Shown: piece by piece, positions 1 to 10,550 of the stretch | Position numbering within the stretch: the stretch's first letter is position 1 | Layout of the letters: each line of letters starts with the position of its first letter | NCBI GenBank assembly: GCA_949825045.1 | Contig: OX463829.1 | Span: 26,010,715 to 26,074,714 of the forward strand | Direction: 5' to 3' | Origin: Argyresthia goedartella | Lineage: Eukaryota > Arthropoda > Insecta > Lepidoptera > Argyresthiidae | DNA length: 64,000 bases | Made by a program: the position numbers and the translations under genes | Notes under the pieces: generated by a model | Database searches by the model: none | Seen by the model: only the letters and a program-made list of their open reading frames with translations | Told to the model about the DNA's origin: nothing

Positions 1-1
1 T

Positions 2-2368
2 ACTAGATTAAAATCTTTATTTTTATGTCACAACATGAACTATCTGTTTTTGGAGCCTACTAGAATTACTGCAACATCTGCTACCTGCATTGACAATATA
101 TTTACTAAGATTATACCCATTTTCAAATCGGTCATCAATAAATTTACCTCTGATCACTCTGGTCAGATAGGTATATTCAATATTAAAATAAAAAAGGACC
201 AAAAAGAGGATATTACATGTGTGCCCGTTAGTGACACTCGGCTTGAACACTACAGGAATAATATTTTAGATAAACTATGGGAAATACCATACAGTGACGA
301 TCCAAATTTGTTGTACAACTCAGTATTTAACCTTGTCAAAAATGAATATGATACGGTATTTAAATCAAAAACTATAAAAGTTAATAACAAAGCTTTGTTT
401 AGTGATTGGGCGACAGTTGGAATTCATAGGAGAAGACGAAGATTATATGAACTCTATGAAGAGAAATCATATAACAAAAATACGGCCTTTCTAGATTATG
501 TTCGTAGTTATTCAAAAATGTTTAAACGCGTTTGTGCCGTAGCTAAATCTAATTTCCTTAAAAACAAAATTGAATCTAGTAGCAATGTAATGAAAACGAC
601 TTGGCAAATTATAAACAGAGAGACTGGAAAGGCCAAAGCTACACATAATAACTTCAAGCTTAAGATAGATAATCAATTGCTAAGTACAGACCTAGAAGTA
701 GCAAAAGCTTTCGAAAATTTCTTTACGGACATTCCAGTTTCAACAACCAAGTCTTTAAATTCATCTCCCGCTGCTGCTGAATCTATACTTAAACAAAACT
801 TTGAGGAATGTAAAACAGATTTTAAATTTAGGCACGTAAATAATGAAGACATTGTAAAAGCGTTTAAATCCCTGGAAATGAAAAAGACAGCTGACGCCCA
901 TGGTCTATCAGTAAAAATTATTAGTTCCATTGTAGATTGTATTGCACCTCACCTTTGTTGTATATTTAATCAATGTATAGATAATGGTGTGTTTCCTGAC
1001 TTGATGAAACTAAGTAAAGTTATACCTTTATTCAAAGCTGGTAGTACATCAGACCCCACCAATTTTATACCCATATCGATACTACCAACGCTTAGCAAAA
1101 TATTTGAAAAACTCATACTTAATCAATTGTAAAGTATTTTTTATCTCAATAATTTAATTCATATTGCTCAGTTTGGTTTCACAAAGGGTCGTTCAACAGC
1201 CGATGCTGGTGTTGAACTAATCGACAATATTTTTGATGCCTGGGAAGACGCAATGGATGCAATAGGTGTCTTCTGCGATCTATCCAAGGCTTTTGATTGC
1301 GTCCATCATGACACTCTTGTCAGGAAGTTACGCCATTATGGTGTAAAAGATCAGGCACTTGACCTTCTGGAGTCATATCTAACAGATAGGGTTCAGATGG
1401 TCGATATTAATGGGAAAAGATCACCTGGGTCTTCAATAAGTATGGGCGTACCGCAAGGTTCAATTCTTGGTCCTTTCTTGTTTTTAGTATATATTAATGA
1501 TTTACCTTACCTTGTTAAAGCAAAACATGGGTTAGTATTGTTTGCCGATGATACTTCTTTGATATTTAAAGTTAAAAGACAGCAATCAAATTATGACGAG
1601 GTAAACAATGCTATCTCTAGTATAGTGAACTGGTTTACTGTTAACAATTTATTACTTAATGAAAAGAAAACTAAATGTATTAAATTCGTGTTACCCAATG
1701 TGAACCCGGTAACTACAGACATATTTATAAAAGGACAGAGATTGGACCTTGTGCAGTCGACTGTCTTTTTGGGCATTACTTTAGACGCCAAACTACAATG
1801 GGATCCTCATATAAATAAATTGTCGAACAGACTGAGTTCGGCAGCGTTCGCAGTTAAAAAAATTAGAGCTCTTACCGACGTAGACACCGCTAGACTAGTC
1901 TACTTTAGTTACTTTCATAGTCTAATGACCTATGGTATTTTATTGTGGGGTCACGCTGCGAATGCTAATAGTATATTTATTCTGCAGAAACGGGCTGTTC
2001 GTGCAATTTATAGATTAGGGCCTAGAGTGTCTCTGATGGAAAAGTTTAAAGAAATCAATATTCTGACATTTGTGTCTCAATATATCTATGACAATCTTGT
2101 GTATGTAAAAAGAAATATAACTAATTTTCAGAAGTACAGTGATATACACAATTTTAATACTAGAAATAAAGACAAGTTGGTTGCTTATGTAAGCCGACTA
2201 CATAAAATTAGTAATTCTTTTAAAGGCAATTGTATACGCTATTACAATAAGGTCCCTACTGATATTAAAAACTTACCTAAGTTTAAAATAATAATAAAAC
2301 AGAAATTGTATAAAAAAGGTTACTATAGGATATCTGATTACTTAGAGGACAGATGTCCATGGGAATAG
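2..2368 (+). pseudogene. LINE-A RT polyprotein (endonuclease end + RT), one nonsense codon
   Basis: The frame is open from the window edge to 2368 except for one TAA at 1130-1132. Copy 3 has CAA at that position, so this is a single C-to-T change. The start of the frame (residues ending in SDHSGQ) matches the end of an apurinic-type endonuclease domain. The RT follows: a PISILPTLSKIFE block at about 1070, FTKGRST at 1170, the palm motif FCDLSKAFDCVHHDTL near 1270, GVPQGSILGPFLF near 1450 and the catalytic FADDTSL near 1542. A C-terminal segment with KISNSFKGNCIRYYNKVP ends at 2368. Six bases are missing in frame near 2278 compared with copies 2 and 3. A full product would copy its own RNA at a nicked chromosomal site. 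This copy is inactive by sequence and its 5' part lies outside the window. Confidence 0.88.
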
Positions 2369-2465
2369 ATTGTTTGAGTAACAGGCTGTTTCGATGTATA
2401 ATTAGCATTCATTTTGTAATTTGACAATATTTTATTTAAAAAAGGAAACGCAAAAGATGCGACGA

Positions 2466-2499
2466 CTGTGGAGTTTCTTCGGTGAGCTCTTCTCCACAG
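2466..2499 (+). other. 3' UTR stem-loop of LINE-A
   Basis: Perfect 8-bp inverted repeat CTGTGGAG (2466-2473) and CTCCACAG (2492-2499) around an 18-nt loop, 98 nt after the RT stop codon. The same hairpin is kept in copies 2 (40368-40401) and 3 (49633-49666), and a version of it ends the separate LINE-G family. It is a candidate RT recognition structure; that role is inferred. Confidence 0.7.
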
Positions 2500-2604
2500 A
2501 TTCCGCCATTGTGTTAGTGAACTCACCCAAAATAATGTAATGACGGATCTAAGTGATGTAACAACATCCTATGGAAATAAATGATTTTTGATTTTGATTT
2601 TTGA

Positions 2605-3414
2605 ACAAGTAAATACGTTCATGCGGTGCGATTTTTTTATTGTGATAAAAAGATTTTGTGATAACTTTCGGAGACTTTTCTATAGTAAAAATATTCAAAT
2701 TACGTTGGTCAGCCTGTGTTTTGTCTTAGCGCCGTAATAAGACCAATCAAGATGCATTGTTACAGGAATAATTTATCGGAGTGCATATTTTTAATTGTAC
2801 TAATAAAATGAGAGAACTTTCACAAGACTTCCTACAATTGATTCTGCTATAGTTTGTTAAAATAAATTGCACAAATGAGAGCATCACCCCTTTTTGTTAC
2901 AGGTAAATTACTCGACCGTATCCCAGTGTGGGGTTGATACCAACGAACTGATAGCATGCTAAACTCCTCTGAATTTGAGCCCTAATGGCACAGGTTTAGA
3001 GATCTAATTCGGTGGAATAGTTAGCGTGCTAAAAGTTCTGACGACGAAGGCTGGCTGGTGCGTTCACCCTATCTCGTGGGCACGGACAATGTGTGCGTGC
3101 GATGCAGGTATTGTATGGAGTTAATGACCTGAGACTTGGATTTAGACAATCCATACATTATAAGGATACACGGGGGTAGCCAGGGCGGCAGGATCTAATT
3201 AGTTTTTCCACAGACTCATTCAGCATAGGCTCTAAGATTTAAAACGTTTAACTATTACCTAATTGTACTGAATATTTTCCACGTCATGTTAAGGTTTTTG
3301 CTATACTAATACTTGTATTTGGAATATTATGTACCGGTATCAAACAACATAATTTTCTAAAATTTTTCTGATTTTGAATGTAAAACGATTGATTCTAATT
3401 CTGTATGAGGTTAT
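2605..3414. other. no recognisable gene or element
   Basis: AT-rich sequence with no long open frame. I see no terminal repeat, tRNA-like head or RT homology here. The piece around 2925-2950 resembles the CCCAGTGTGGGG motif of SINE-3, but too little is left to call it. Confidence 0.5.
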
Positions 3415-3673
3415 CTAGAAACACAGACCTTTCTGTTAGCAATTTTGTAATTATTTATTCCTGCTTATTAATTATAATAATTAATATTGTAATATGTGTA
3501 TTAGTTAAGCACAACCAATTTTTAAAAGAGATCTAAAAATCAATCTGTGGCAGTTTCTACGCCCTGCTTCTCCTACAGTGGTGCCATGTAGAGAAGAGGC
3601 AAAAAATGACGTTTGCTGAGTATTTGTAAATATCTACAGAAATAAAGAAATTTGACTATTGACTATTGACTAC
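3415..3673 (+). mobile_element. LINE-G 3' end (5'-truncated, UTR only)
   Basis: The stretch from about 3419 matches the 3' UTR that follows the RT C-terminus at 27222-27420, including the long AT-rich part and a degenerate CTGTGGCAG / CTCCTACAG stem (3545-3578). It ends in ACAGAAATAAAG and a TTGACTATTGACTA tail at 3650-3673. No coding sequence is left. It is a dead-on-arrival copy of a LINE related to LINE-A. Confidence 0.75.
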
Positions 3674-3734
3674 CACATCATACTAAAGCTGTAGACCTCG
3701 CGAGTAACACTTTCTTCTAATAACACATACACAT

Positions 3735-4022
3735 ACGCCGACGCCCGCCTGCGTGCCGCCCCTAGTTTGTCTGTGAAGTTGGTACTGCTGAAGAAGCTAA
3801 ACAACTGCTGAGCAATGATCAATGCGACAATGCCGGTGGAACATGTTGGAACATACCGGTTCCTGAACACATCAAAGAAAGCTTATGTGTGTAGATAAAC
3901 TAGTGTATGTAACTGTACATAATAAGGCATTAAAACTCTCGAGTGATATTATTATGAAACGAGCCGAACTCTCGAGTATTAATGCCCTCCATTATGCAGC
4001 AGTCACATAAACTACTATTAAA
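3735..4022 (+). repeat. Fb composite fold-back repeat, left end missing
   Basis: Matches 18170-18482 closely: a CGCCGACGCCCGCCTGCG block, then AAGCTTATGTGTGTAGATAAACTAG, then a second inverted unit with ACTCTCGAGT arms, ending CATAAACTACTATTA. The left terminal repeat seen in the copies at 18048, 31362 and 36275 is absent. Non-coding. Confidence 0.7.
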
Positions 4023-4059
4023 ACCCCCCATCTCCGCTATTTTGAAATATTTCCAGAAA

Positions 4060-4185
4060 CTGAATGGACAAAAAAATCTCTCAAAAAAATTCACGAGAAT
4101 CAGTTGAGAAATGCGGCGTGTAGACACACATCCGGACATATGAAAGCCTTTTCACCCAATCCTGAGACGGGTTTGCTCACTCGGC
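4060..4185 (-). repeat. possible degenerate R repeat
   Basis: Weak resemblance (GTTGAGAAATGCGGC, then AATCCTGAGACGGG and CTCACTCGG) to the better copies at 30958-31185 and 32815-33025. Orientation and limits are uncertain. Confidence 0.35.
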
Positions 4186-4389
4186 CAACTACTTAGGTAG
4201 TTTAATGGTCTAAAAATCGTCTCGCTAAATGGCATTATACCCATCAGCTAAAATTAAAATATAATACGCCATCGGAGGTGGGAGCGTCTTTGGAGCGGCT
4301 AAGCGAATTACCTCGCCTCCTGGTTACTCCGAGACGGCGCGTGATGCAATTATACACAGCAATACAAAGTGCCGCGAAATTTCACACTC

Positions 4390-4540
4390 TGCAATTGTGA
4401 CTCAATTTTTATTTTCCATAGCTGCGGCAGTGGACCAGGTCTCGCAAAATGGGGTGTTGAATGACTGGCTATAAGTGGGCACAATTGTGCCTCTGTTACC
4501 TCGTATGGAAAAAGGGATAACGCTATGATGATGGTGATAA
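4390..4540 (+). repeat. SINE-1 3' body fragment
   Basis: Contains TAGCTGCGGCAGTGG, then GACTGGCTATAAGTGGGC and ACAATTGTGCCTCTG, followed by a TATGGAAAAAGGG-like end. This is the body of the tRNA-derived SINE that is complete at 44644-44945. The tRNA-like head is missing. Confidence 0.65.
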
Positions 4541-4779
4541 AATACACAGAAGGATGTAGAAAATAGACTCCTTGTAGGAAGTAAAGCTGTTAACGGGTAC
4601 TTTTCAGCAAAGTTATTGTTGTAGGGTAAACTTGACTTTCGCTCGGACATCGCTGGGATGAGTCAATTTTGGAGGGAAAATGTTTTTACCACGCAAACTG
4701 TTTTTCGAGTAGGGAAAATGCTCTTTTAGATTCAGCAAGGACAATAGAATGTTGCATGAAATAAATAGGTAGATGTCGT

Positions 4780-5275
4780 CGACTTTTATATCAAACCAGG
4801 TATTTGCAGGTTCTATTATAATTATATATTACCGGAAATCTTTATAATGCAGGTATTCTATGCGTTACCTAGGCAATGTATTTAATACCTGGGGCGTTCA
4901 GGCAATCTATACAATGTTATTATTATTATTTTCCACTACATGCTTTCACTAGGAAATGTATACAATTCCTAGGGATTGTTTAGAGTACCTACTTGGCCAC
5001 CGGCACTGTGTAATAAATAAAGCAAGCGAATATCAGGGCAAAGCATTGCGGTAGCTTAGGTGAAGGGCAAAGGGGTGAGCGAAGCGAAGCGAACTCACTA
5101 TCGCAGTTTTTTCGCTTTTACATACATTACCGGCTGGGCGTTCGGTATTGTATAGAATACCTAGGCAAAGTATTAAATAAATAATATTTCATACATAACC
5201 TATACGTGTGGGCATTCAATGCCTAGTGATTGTATAGGATACCGGATTATACGGATTACCGTTCATACCAAATAT
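4780..5275. repeat. repeat rich in CCTAGGCAATGTA / TACAATACCTAGG motifs, with a nested K fragment
   Basis: Several partly palindromic units mix TACCTAGGCAATGTAT, GTATACAATTCCTAGG, GTATAGAATACCTAGG and similar words. Related sequence occurs at 44300-44450, 46860-46920 and 49970-50060. A K repeat core (AGGGCAAAGCATTGCGG ... GAGCGAAGCGAAGCG) sits inside at about 5034-5112, so the older repeat was hit by a K insertion. Non-autonomous; class unknown. Confidence 0.5.
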
Positions 5276-5644
5276 TTGAGAGGCAAGAGCTTCGTAGGTA
5301 CAATGGTCAAAATAGACAGAAATACATACCTAATTATAGGTATTAAAAATACTAGAGGCGTCACAAATAAAATAAAAAGCGTGTTACTAAATTGAACAAG
5401 ACCTGTCGGATTTCTACTATAAATTCAAACATCAGCTGAATTCAGCCTACCTATACTCATTTATCCCGTGGTATTTGAATGGTACTTGTATCTATTTAAA
5501 TAAAAACACGAAAAAGGTGTGTCTCTGTCACAACAAGAGCGGTCCACGCCGACCATACTTCTTCTGACATAAACACCCCTTTTGTCGTTCGAATTCCGAC
5601 GCTCCCGTATAAAGACCGATTCACACACGTCTTTATAATCCATA
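5276..5644. other. no recognisable gene or element
   Basis: AT-rich stretch between the CCTAGG repeat and the 3' end of LINE-B. The short open frames here show no domain or recognisable motif. Confidence 0.45.
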
Positions 5645-7204
5645 ATTCTTTATTGCACACAAATATTTAACATGTAACACTAAAAGAAAATGTATGTACT
5701 AAGGCGAGCTTATCTTTAAAAGAGATTTCTTCCAGCAAACCAAGACATTAAAGGAAGTATTATTATAAAAGGTAGGAATATATTAAATACTTATAAAATA
5801 AATATAGTAACTATTAAATAAGTACCGAAATATACTATATACACTTTACATATAAATACATACAAGAACTTTTACGAAAGAGAGAGGTAGTGCTCTTTAA
5901 TACGTTTCTTAAAAGAGAAAAGAGTGGGACTGTCTCTTATAGTGCAAGGAAGTGCGTTCCAGAGTCGGACCGCCCGCAACCTGAAATTCGATGGTGTGGC
6001 AGCATTTTATGCCGCGGAGTGGCTAAAAATGAGACAGTGTGAGATCTCCGGTGCCGATCTCCCGAAAAGAGATACTCAAAACGGTCTCGAAGGTAGTTGG
6101 GGTAGCTCGGATTTTTCAAGATATTGAACAGATAATAAAGAATGTGAGAGTCTCGGCGACAATGAATCGGAAGCCACCCCAACTCTTTGCGATATTCAGA
6201 AACATGGTCAAATTTGCGAAGTCCGAAGATAAACCGAATACCGAGGTTCTGAAGTCTCGAGTGATTTTTATTCAGTTTCTCTTCGTTCGCACTCGCCCAG
6301 GCAAAATCGGCACGGTCAATTAGCGGCATGAGAAGGGAATGTACAAGGGTAATTTTGGCCTGCCGTGCAAGAAGTTCTGCAGATGCCTAAGGGAATGGAA
6401 AGACGCAAAGACCCGTCTGCTGACCTCGCAGACATGTGGAGATCAACACAGCTGGCTATCAAAGATGACCTCTCAAGGTTTTTCGCCTTAGCAGTGTACT
6501 CTATTGTAGTACCATTATAAATTACAGGAACAATAGGTTTCTGTAATAAAGAAAGAGAGTGCTTGGTTCCAATAATAACTGCTTGTGATTTTATGGGGTT
6601 AACCAACAGGCCCTGGGACGAGGCCCAGTCCCTCACATTGTCGAGGTCAGCATTCAAAATCTCCACGTATGAAACTAAATCGCAGGGGGAAAAGTGGCGA
6701 TAGATTTGGAGATCATCTGCATAGATGACACGAAGAATAGAGTATGTCGGAGATGGAATTGATAAAGAATGAAAACAGGAGAGGAGAAAGAATACCACCT
6801 TGAGGCACTCCTGCGGTGAGATCACACCATTGAGTTTCAGTCTCCTCAGACTTAATGCGCTGCTGACGATCTCTCAGGTAAGAGTTGAACCAATGAACCG
6901 CATGTGACGACATATTCAAAGAACCCAGCACCGCAATGATAATATCAAAATCGAAGCTGCTCAAGGCATTACTGAACTCAAGCAGGGCCAACACAGTGAC
7001 TAACTTCTGGTCCATGCCCAGTTGGATGTCATCGTTGATTTTTAAAAGTTCTGTGGTAGTACTGTGCTTGGTCTGAACCCAGATTGGTACGGATTGAGTA
7101 AGTTGTTTGAAGAAGGGTAGGAGGAGAGTGGACTATGGATTCAAGACTTTCGAGAGGATAGGTAAAATAGAGATGGGCCGATAGTCTTTGAAGGAGGATG
7201 ACGT
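5645..7204 (-). mobile_element. LINE-B copy 1, 5'-truncated and decayed
   Basis: A second CR1/jockey-type LINE, on the minus strand. Its RT is about 60-70% similar by eye to the better copy at 50254-51590. The minus-strand 3' end reads TTTGTGTGCAATAAAG near 5648-5665, matching TTTTGTGCAATAAAG of copy 2. The 5' end is truncated in the early RT, where a DYRPISILPILSK-like block is still legible near 7150-7190. Confidence 0.85.
5890..7204 (-). pseudogene. LINE-B reverse transcriptase remnant
   Basis: Reading from high to low coordinates: an early RT block (DYRPISILPILSK), then DQKLVTVLALLEFSNALSS, GVPQGGILSPLLFS at about 6800, and YADDLQIYRHFSP at about 6710-6730, where the catalytic YADD straddles a frame change. 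Next come the LLVNPIKSQAVIIG connection and, in the C-terminal segment, NLGIRFIFGLRKFDHVSEYR. The frame changes near 6715, 6320 and 5945, so at least three indels separate the pieces. The last segment ends in a KEHYLSLS-like tail at about 5890, the counterpart of KDHYLSLP in copy 2. Not functional. Confidence 0.82.
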
Positions 7205-7335
7205 CATGGATGACGATGAGAAACTTTATAAATTTATAATAAAACAATAAAAGATAATAAGGTGCTTAAAAAACAATTTTTCATTTTGATGATCTGAAGT
7301 CGTCGTTCATGGGTTCACATGTGGATTAGCTAATC

Positions 7336-7339
7336 TTAC
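7336..7339. repeat. TTAC target-site duplication, left
   Basis: TTAC directly before the LTR at 7340; the same TTAC directly follows the other LTR at 16878-16881. A 4-bp duplication fits a Ty3/gypsy-type integrase. Confidence 0.8.
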
Positions 7340-7990
7340 TGTACCGGCAACAGGCTAAGGTCGTAGCCGCCGCTATCAGTAGCTATGATCGTCTATTCTA
7401 TCTATCCCAAAATGAGAGGACCCGATTCGGCTGTAAGTTTTGTAAGTAAGAATGATAAGTCTGAATTTCTCGTTCGTCGAGAAATCCGTTAGGCGTACAA
7501 TAGTCGAACGAAGTTTGGTTCAGGAAGTTACAGTTTCAAGTTAGACAGAGAAAGCATATATGTCCGCGAGCCGGTAATTCACATCAGTCAGCGGTGTATT
7601 GCGCCAGAACGATCGTTGTTATATTTTATGTGATGGCACCATCTGGTTTTTGTATATATGAGCGCATTGGAACATCTTTTGTTTTAGTTTTAGTGATCGA
7701 CCACAGTTTATAATATTTGTTTGTGATATCGTATAGATATCCGTCGTAGTTTTACGACGTGAGTACTCAATGATATTTCATGTGCTCGCTAGTAGCGGCT
7801 TGTGGTGGTTCCAATTATATATTTGGTTCACGGCAATAACGATCCGAAAAGACCGGTTTACACAATTGCGATTTGAGTTCCGAAATGGGTTCTGAACTAG
7901 CGGTTACCTCAAAAGGTCCGTAACGTTTTGAAACCTTCAACTCTGCGCAATTTGAGCTGGATGTTATCGAAACGCAAGCATTATTGTTTT

Positions 7991-8121
7991 AGGAGATCTA
8001 ATCCACACCATAGCGAAGTGCATAGTTCGATAAATACCGAACTATGAATTCCACTAGCCGCAGCACGTCCTGGGCTGAGCCTAATCATATATACCGACTC
8101 AGCTTACACATTAGATCTCCT
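7991..8121. other. nested hairpin inside the LTR
   Basis: Outer 12-bp arms AGGAGATCTAAT (7991-8002) and ATTAGATCTCCT (8110-8121) enclose an inner 9-bp pair CATAGTTCG (8021-8029) and CGAACTATG (8038-8046). The 5' LTR keeps the structure with one T-to-A change in the outer right arm. Its position lies downstream of the proposed transcription start, so it would be in LTR RNA. Confidence 0.6.
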
Positions 8122-8867
8122 GCGAATTTACATTTAATTTAAAAATGCAACTTGAATCCAATCTGACCCAAGGCAATGCAAAACACCTACCCGGACCTAA
8201 ACAATGAACTTTAGACTGTAAATTGATCTCTTCGCGCGTCCCCGACAACACTCAAATGTCAAAATATCAACAGGATATGTTATCTGTGTTGACACCGGTT
8301 TAACTTTGTTCTGAATTTGTTATTTCCATCCGCGGAACCTCATCGATCAAACAGTCTCCCTATGCCCTGACAACCTAGGTTTAGCCGCAACTAAACTCCT
8401 GTCTAGCCTAGTCTAAAAACCTAGTGTTATACCACGTCCATTATCGACACCACTCGAAAATGGTTGAGTTTGATTTGAATGTGCTTGAATGTTTAACGAC
8501 TGTGTGTGTGGGAATTACAAAACTCGCTACTCGAAGGAATGAGGAGAGGATTAGCCCGCGAATATCCTAAGAGCCAATCCAGGAACCCTATGGTGAAGGA
8601 AAAAGGAATTTAGGGTCGCTCCAAGCCCAGACTCAGACTCAGATAAATTGACTTAAAAGTTCTTTTCTAACGACCCAAGGATAGTTTTGGAATTTGGGGT
8701 AGGTTGATATAAAGGTAGGAACCGAGGTATATCTCGGTGCTTCAGACACTCACGAAAACCCACTGAAACTCCGCAATCACAAATTCGTATAGTTCTGACG
8801 CGTAACACGGCAGACAAAACTGTTTAGAACTCGTGAAGGACGACTGTCACAGTAGCTAGACGCTGAG

Positions 8868-8900
8868 ACTGACCTCCCCTCTCAAACTCTCGTATTTATA
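8868..8900 (-). promoter_or_regulatory. TATA box and initiator of the 3' LTR
   Basis: On the minus strand TATAAATA (8900-8893) precedes TCAGT (8872-8868), an arthropod initiator match. The first T of the TATA box is 30 bp from the A of the initiator, the canonical distance. Read from sequence only. Confidence 0.6.
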
Positions 8901-9540
8901 TGCGTCCTTTGCGAATACGCTCTGCCCAAGCGAAGCTTCTTATCACTAACTACACAGGGTCTAATTTCAACCATGCCATGCAGATCCGCCGTTCTACAAA
9001 TTGTGTGTACGCATATTCACTATGATCAACCGTAGGTGATCACTCAAATCATTTGGTACTGCCGATACACAGAATCTGTTGATCGCTGACCAATAAAAGC
9101 TTGTTGCGATTAATTAAGCATACCCGACCGCTAGTTGCGCGAAGCAAAGACCACCAGAATGATATTCAAACTAGCGGTGTCAGACTCTCCATATCATACC
9201 TCAATCGCAATTGTATATTTGCAATCTACATAATAGCTTTCTCCGTATTGTTCCATAATAACCTTTCATTATTTAGTTATTCATAATTTTATTCAACGCG
9301 CAGCCAAATCGGCTCTGATCTCTACACATCTCGCAGGAATGCGACAAAAAAACTTGACCTGAACTAACTTCCACGAATGAACCCACGCGTCTTTTTTTTT
9401 CCAAACTTTGCCAGTAAGCTACGCAAAACCCCCAAACGTTATCTGAACCGATTCTCGTATTCAAAACAGCGCGGCGTTGGGCTAGCTCTCTACCACGCAG
9501 AATGAAGTATCAAATGTACCGAATCTCGTGTACCATTACA

Positions 9541-9550
9541 GCCCCCTCCC
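9541..9550 (-). other. polypurine tract
   Basis: Minus-strand GGGAGGGGGC directly abuts the 3' LTR. This is where plus-strand DNA synthesis is primed in LTR elements. Its place against the LTR confirms the minus orientation of the element. Confidence 0.78.
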
Positions 9551-9950
9551 AGACCTTGAGACACTGTTTATCTCAGTTAACATGGCGCAAGGATCTCATT
9601 ACCACTATGCTACCCATGCTTTGTACATATCTACTCTATATGTACGGACATCTCAAATCATGTACACAGACCGATGAATCTGTCAATTATGTATATAATA
9701 TTTACACAACTCGATTGAGTTCTCTCCTGTCTTATCTTATTTATCTATCTAACTATACAACCTCGCTTACCCGCAATTTATCCTAATTCGTATTACTATA
9801 TATATATACAAATTGTTTTTTTTTTGTTTTTTTTTTTTTTTTTTTTTTTTGTTTTTTTTTTTTTCCAAACCATGCAAGATCCTCAAATCTACAAAGTAGT
9901 TACTCTAATTTACAGCTTACAGCTTAATTATATAACTTTTATACACTATC
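9551..9950 (-). other. untranslated stretch between integrase and PPT
   Basis: No env-like frame. On the coding strand it holds an A-rich tract with a few C breaks (about 9813-9865). Confidence 0.6.
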
Positions 9951-10550
9951 TTATTTATCTACGCCCTTATTCGTCCTCACATAATACCTGGCTATATTTA
10001 TAGTATTGAAGTTACCCAATATCTCATTTGAACCCGGATCTACTAACGTATAACAGTTAGGATATACCACTGCCGAAATAACATAAGGCCCTTTATACAA
10101 CAACGAAAATTTCCGCATGATTTTATGTTCTTTATTTGAACGCACAAAAGTCTTAAGTTTCACATAATCACCTATACGATAGACTTCTAACTTACGCCGT
10201 TTGTCCGCCTGTCGCTTACGTCGTTCACTAGAACCTTTAGAGTTTTCTATCGCTACATTTCGCACCTGTTCCGTATCCCGCACACTATGGCCTAATAACC
10301 ATTCATCGCCTAATTCCTTGTCAATAGTTAACGGTTCCCGCCTACCAAACGCTAACTCATTAGGCGCAAAGCCTGTGCTTGTGTGTTCGATATTATTATA
10401 GCAATTCTGAATGTCCGGTAACACGTCTACCCAACTACGATTACTTCCGCCGCAATAAGTTCTAATCAGCCGACCTAGCTCGCGATTCACTCTTTCTACG
10501 CTATTAGAATTTGGACAATACACCGACGTATGAGTGACCCGAATCCCCAG
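9951..10550 (-). CDS. pol: pol, integrase C-terminal half (after amber stop)
   Basis: Continues the integrase frame straight after the TAG at 10551-10553. It opens with the end of the catalytic core, YCPNSNSVERVNRELGRL, whose glutamate is the last residue of the D,D-E triad. Further on, KFSLLYKGPYVI is a GPY/F module typical of Ty3/gypsy integrases. The frame ends at a natural stop at 9951, about 0.4 kb before the LTR. No chromodomain is evident. Integrase joins the DNA copy to the host chromosome. If the amber codon is real and not read through, this half is not made with the rest of pol. Confidence 0.85.
   Translation of the reverse strand: MGIRVTHTSVYCPNSNSVERVNRELGRLIRTYCGGSNRSWVDVLPDIQNCYNNIEHTSTGFAPNELAFGRREPLTIDKELGDEWLLGHSVRDTEQVRNVAIENSKGSSERRKRQADKRRKLEVYRIGDYVKLKTFVRSNKEHKIMRKFSLLYKGPYVISAVVYPNCYTLVDPGSNEILGNFNTINIARYYVRTNKGVDK

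Larger units (their letters stand above)
1..2604 (+). mobile_element. LINE-A copy 1 (CR1/jockey-type non-LTR retrotransposon), cut by window edge
   Basis: A non-LTR retrotransposon that enters the window already inside its endonuclease end, runs through the whole RT and a 3' UTR, and finishes in a tail of TTTTGAT-type repeats at about 2580-2604. The same 3' half recurs at 39657-40505 and 47098-49777 with near identity, which fixes the 3' boundary. The 3' UTR carries an 8-bp stem-loop and an AATAAA-like GGAAATAAATG just before the tail. There is no poly(A) tail; a short repeated tail is usual in CR1-like LINEs. Clade assignment (CR1 versus jockey) is tentative. Confidence 0.9.
7340..9540 (-). 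repeat. 3' LTR of the gypsy-type element
   Basis: Starts TGTACCGGCAACAGG and ends GTACCATTACA on the plus strand. It contains a nested inverted repeat (7991-8121) and a minus-strand TATA/initiator pair (8868-8900). The opening bases and positions near 8107 and 9250 differ from the other LTR, and four bases present there are missing near 8873. Confidence 0.93.

Noticed and set aside
9101..9464. two open frames inside the LTR (also at 16438-16801)
   Set aside because: They repeat only because the LTR repeats; no domain, and they lie in U3 of a minus-strand element.
9813..9865. poly(T) as a LINE insertion in the LTR element
   Set aside because: No coding remnant or target duplication; it belongs to the untranslated end of the element.
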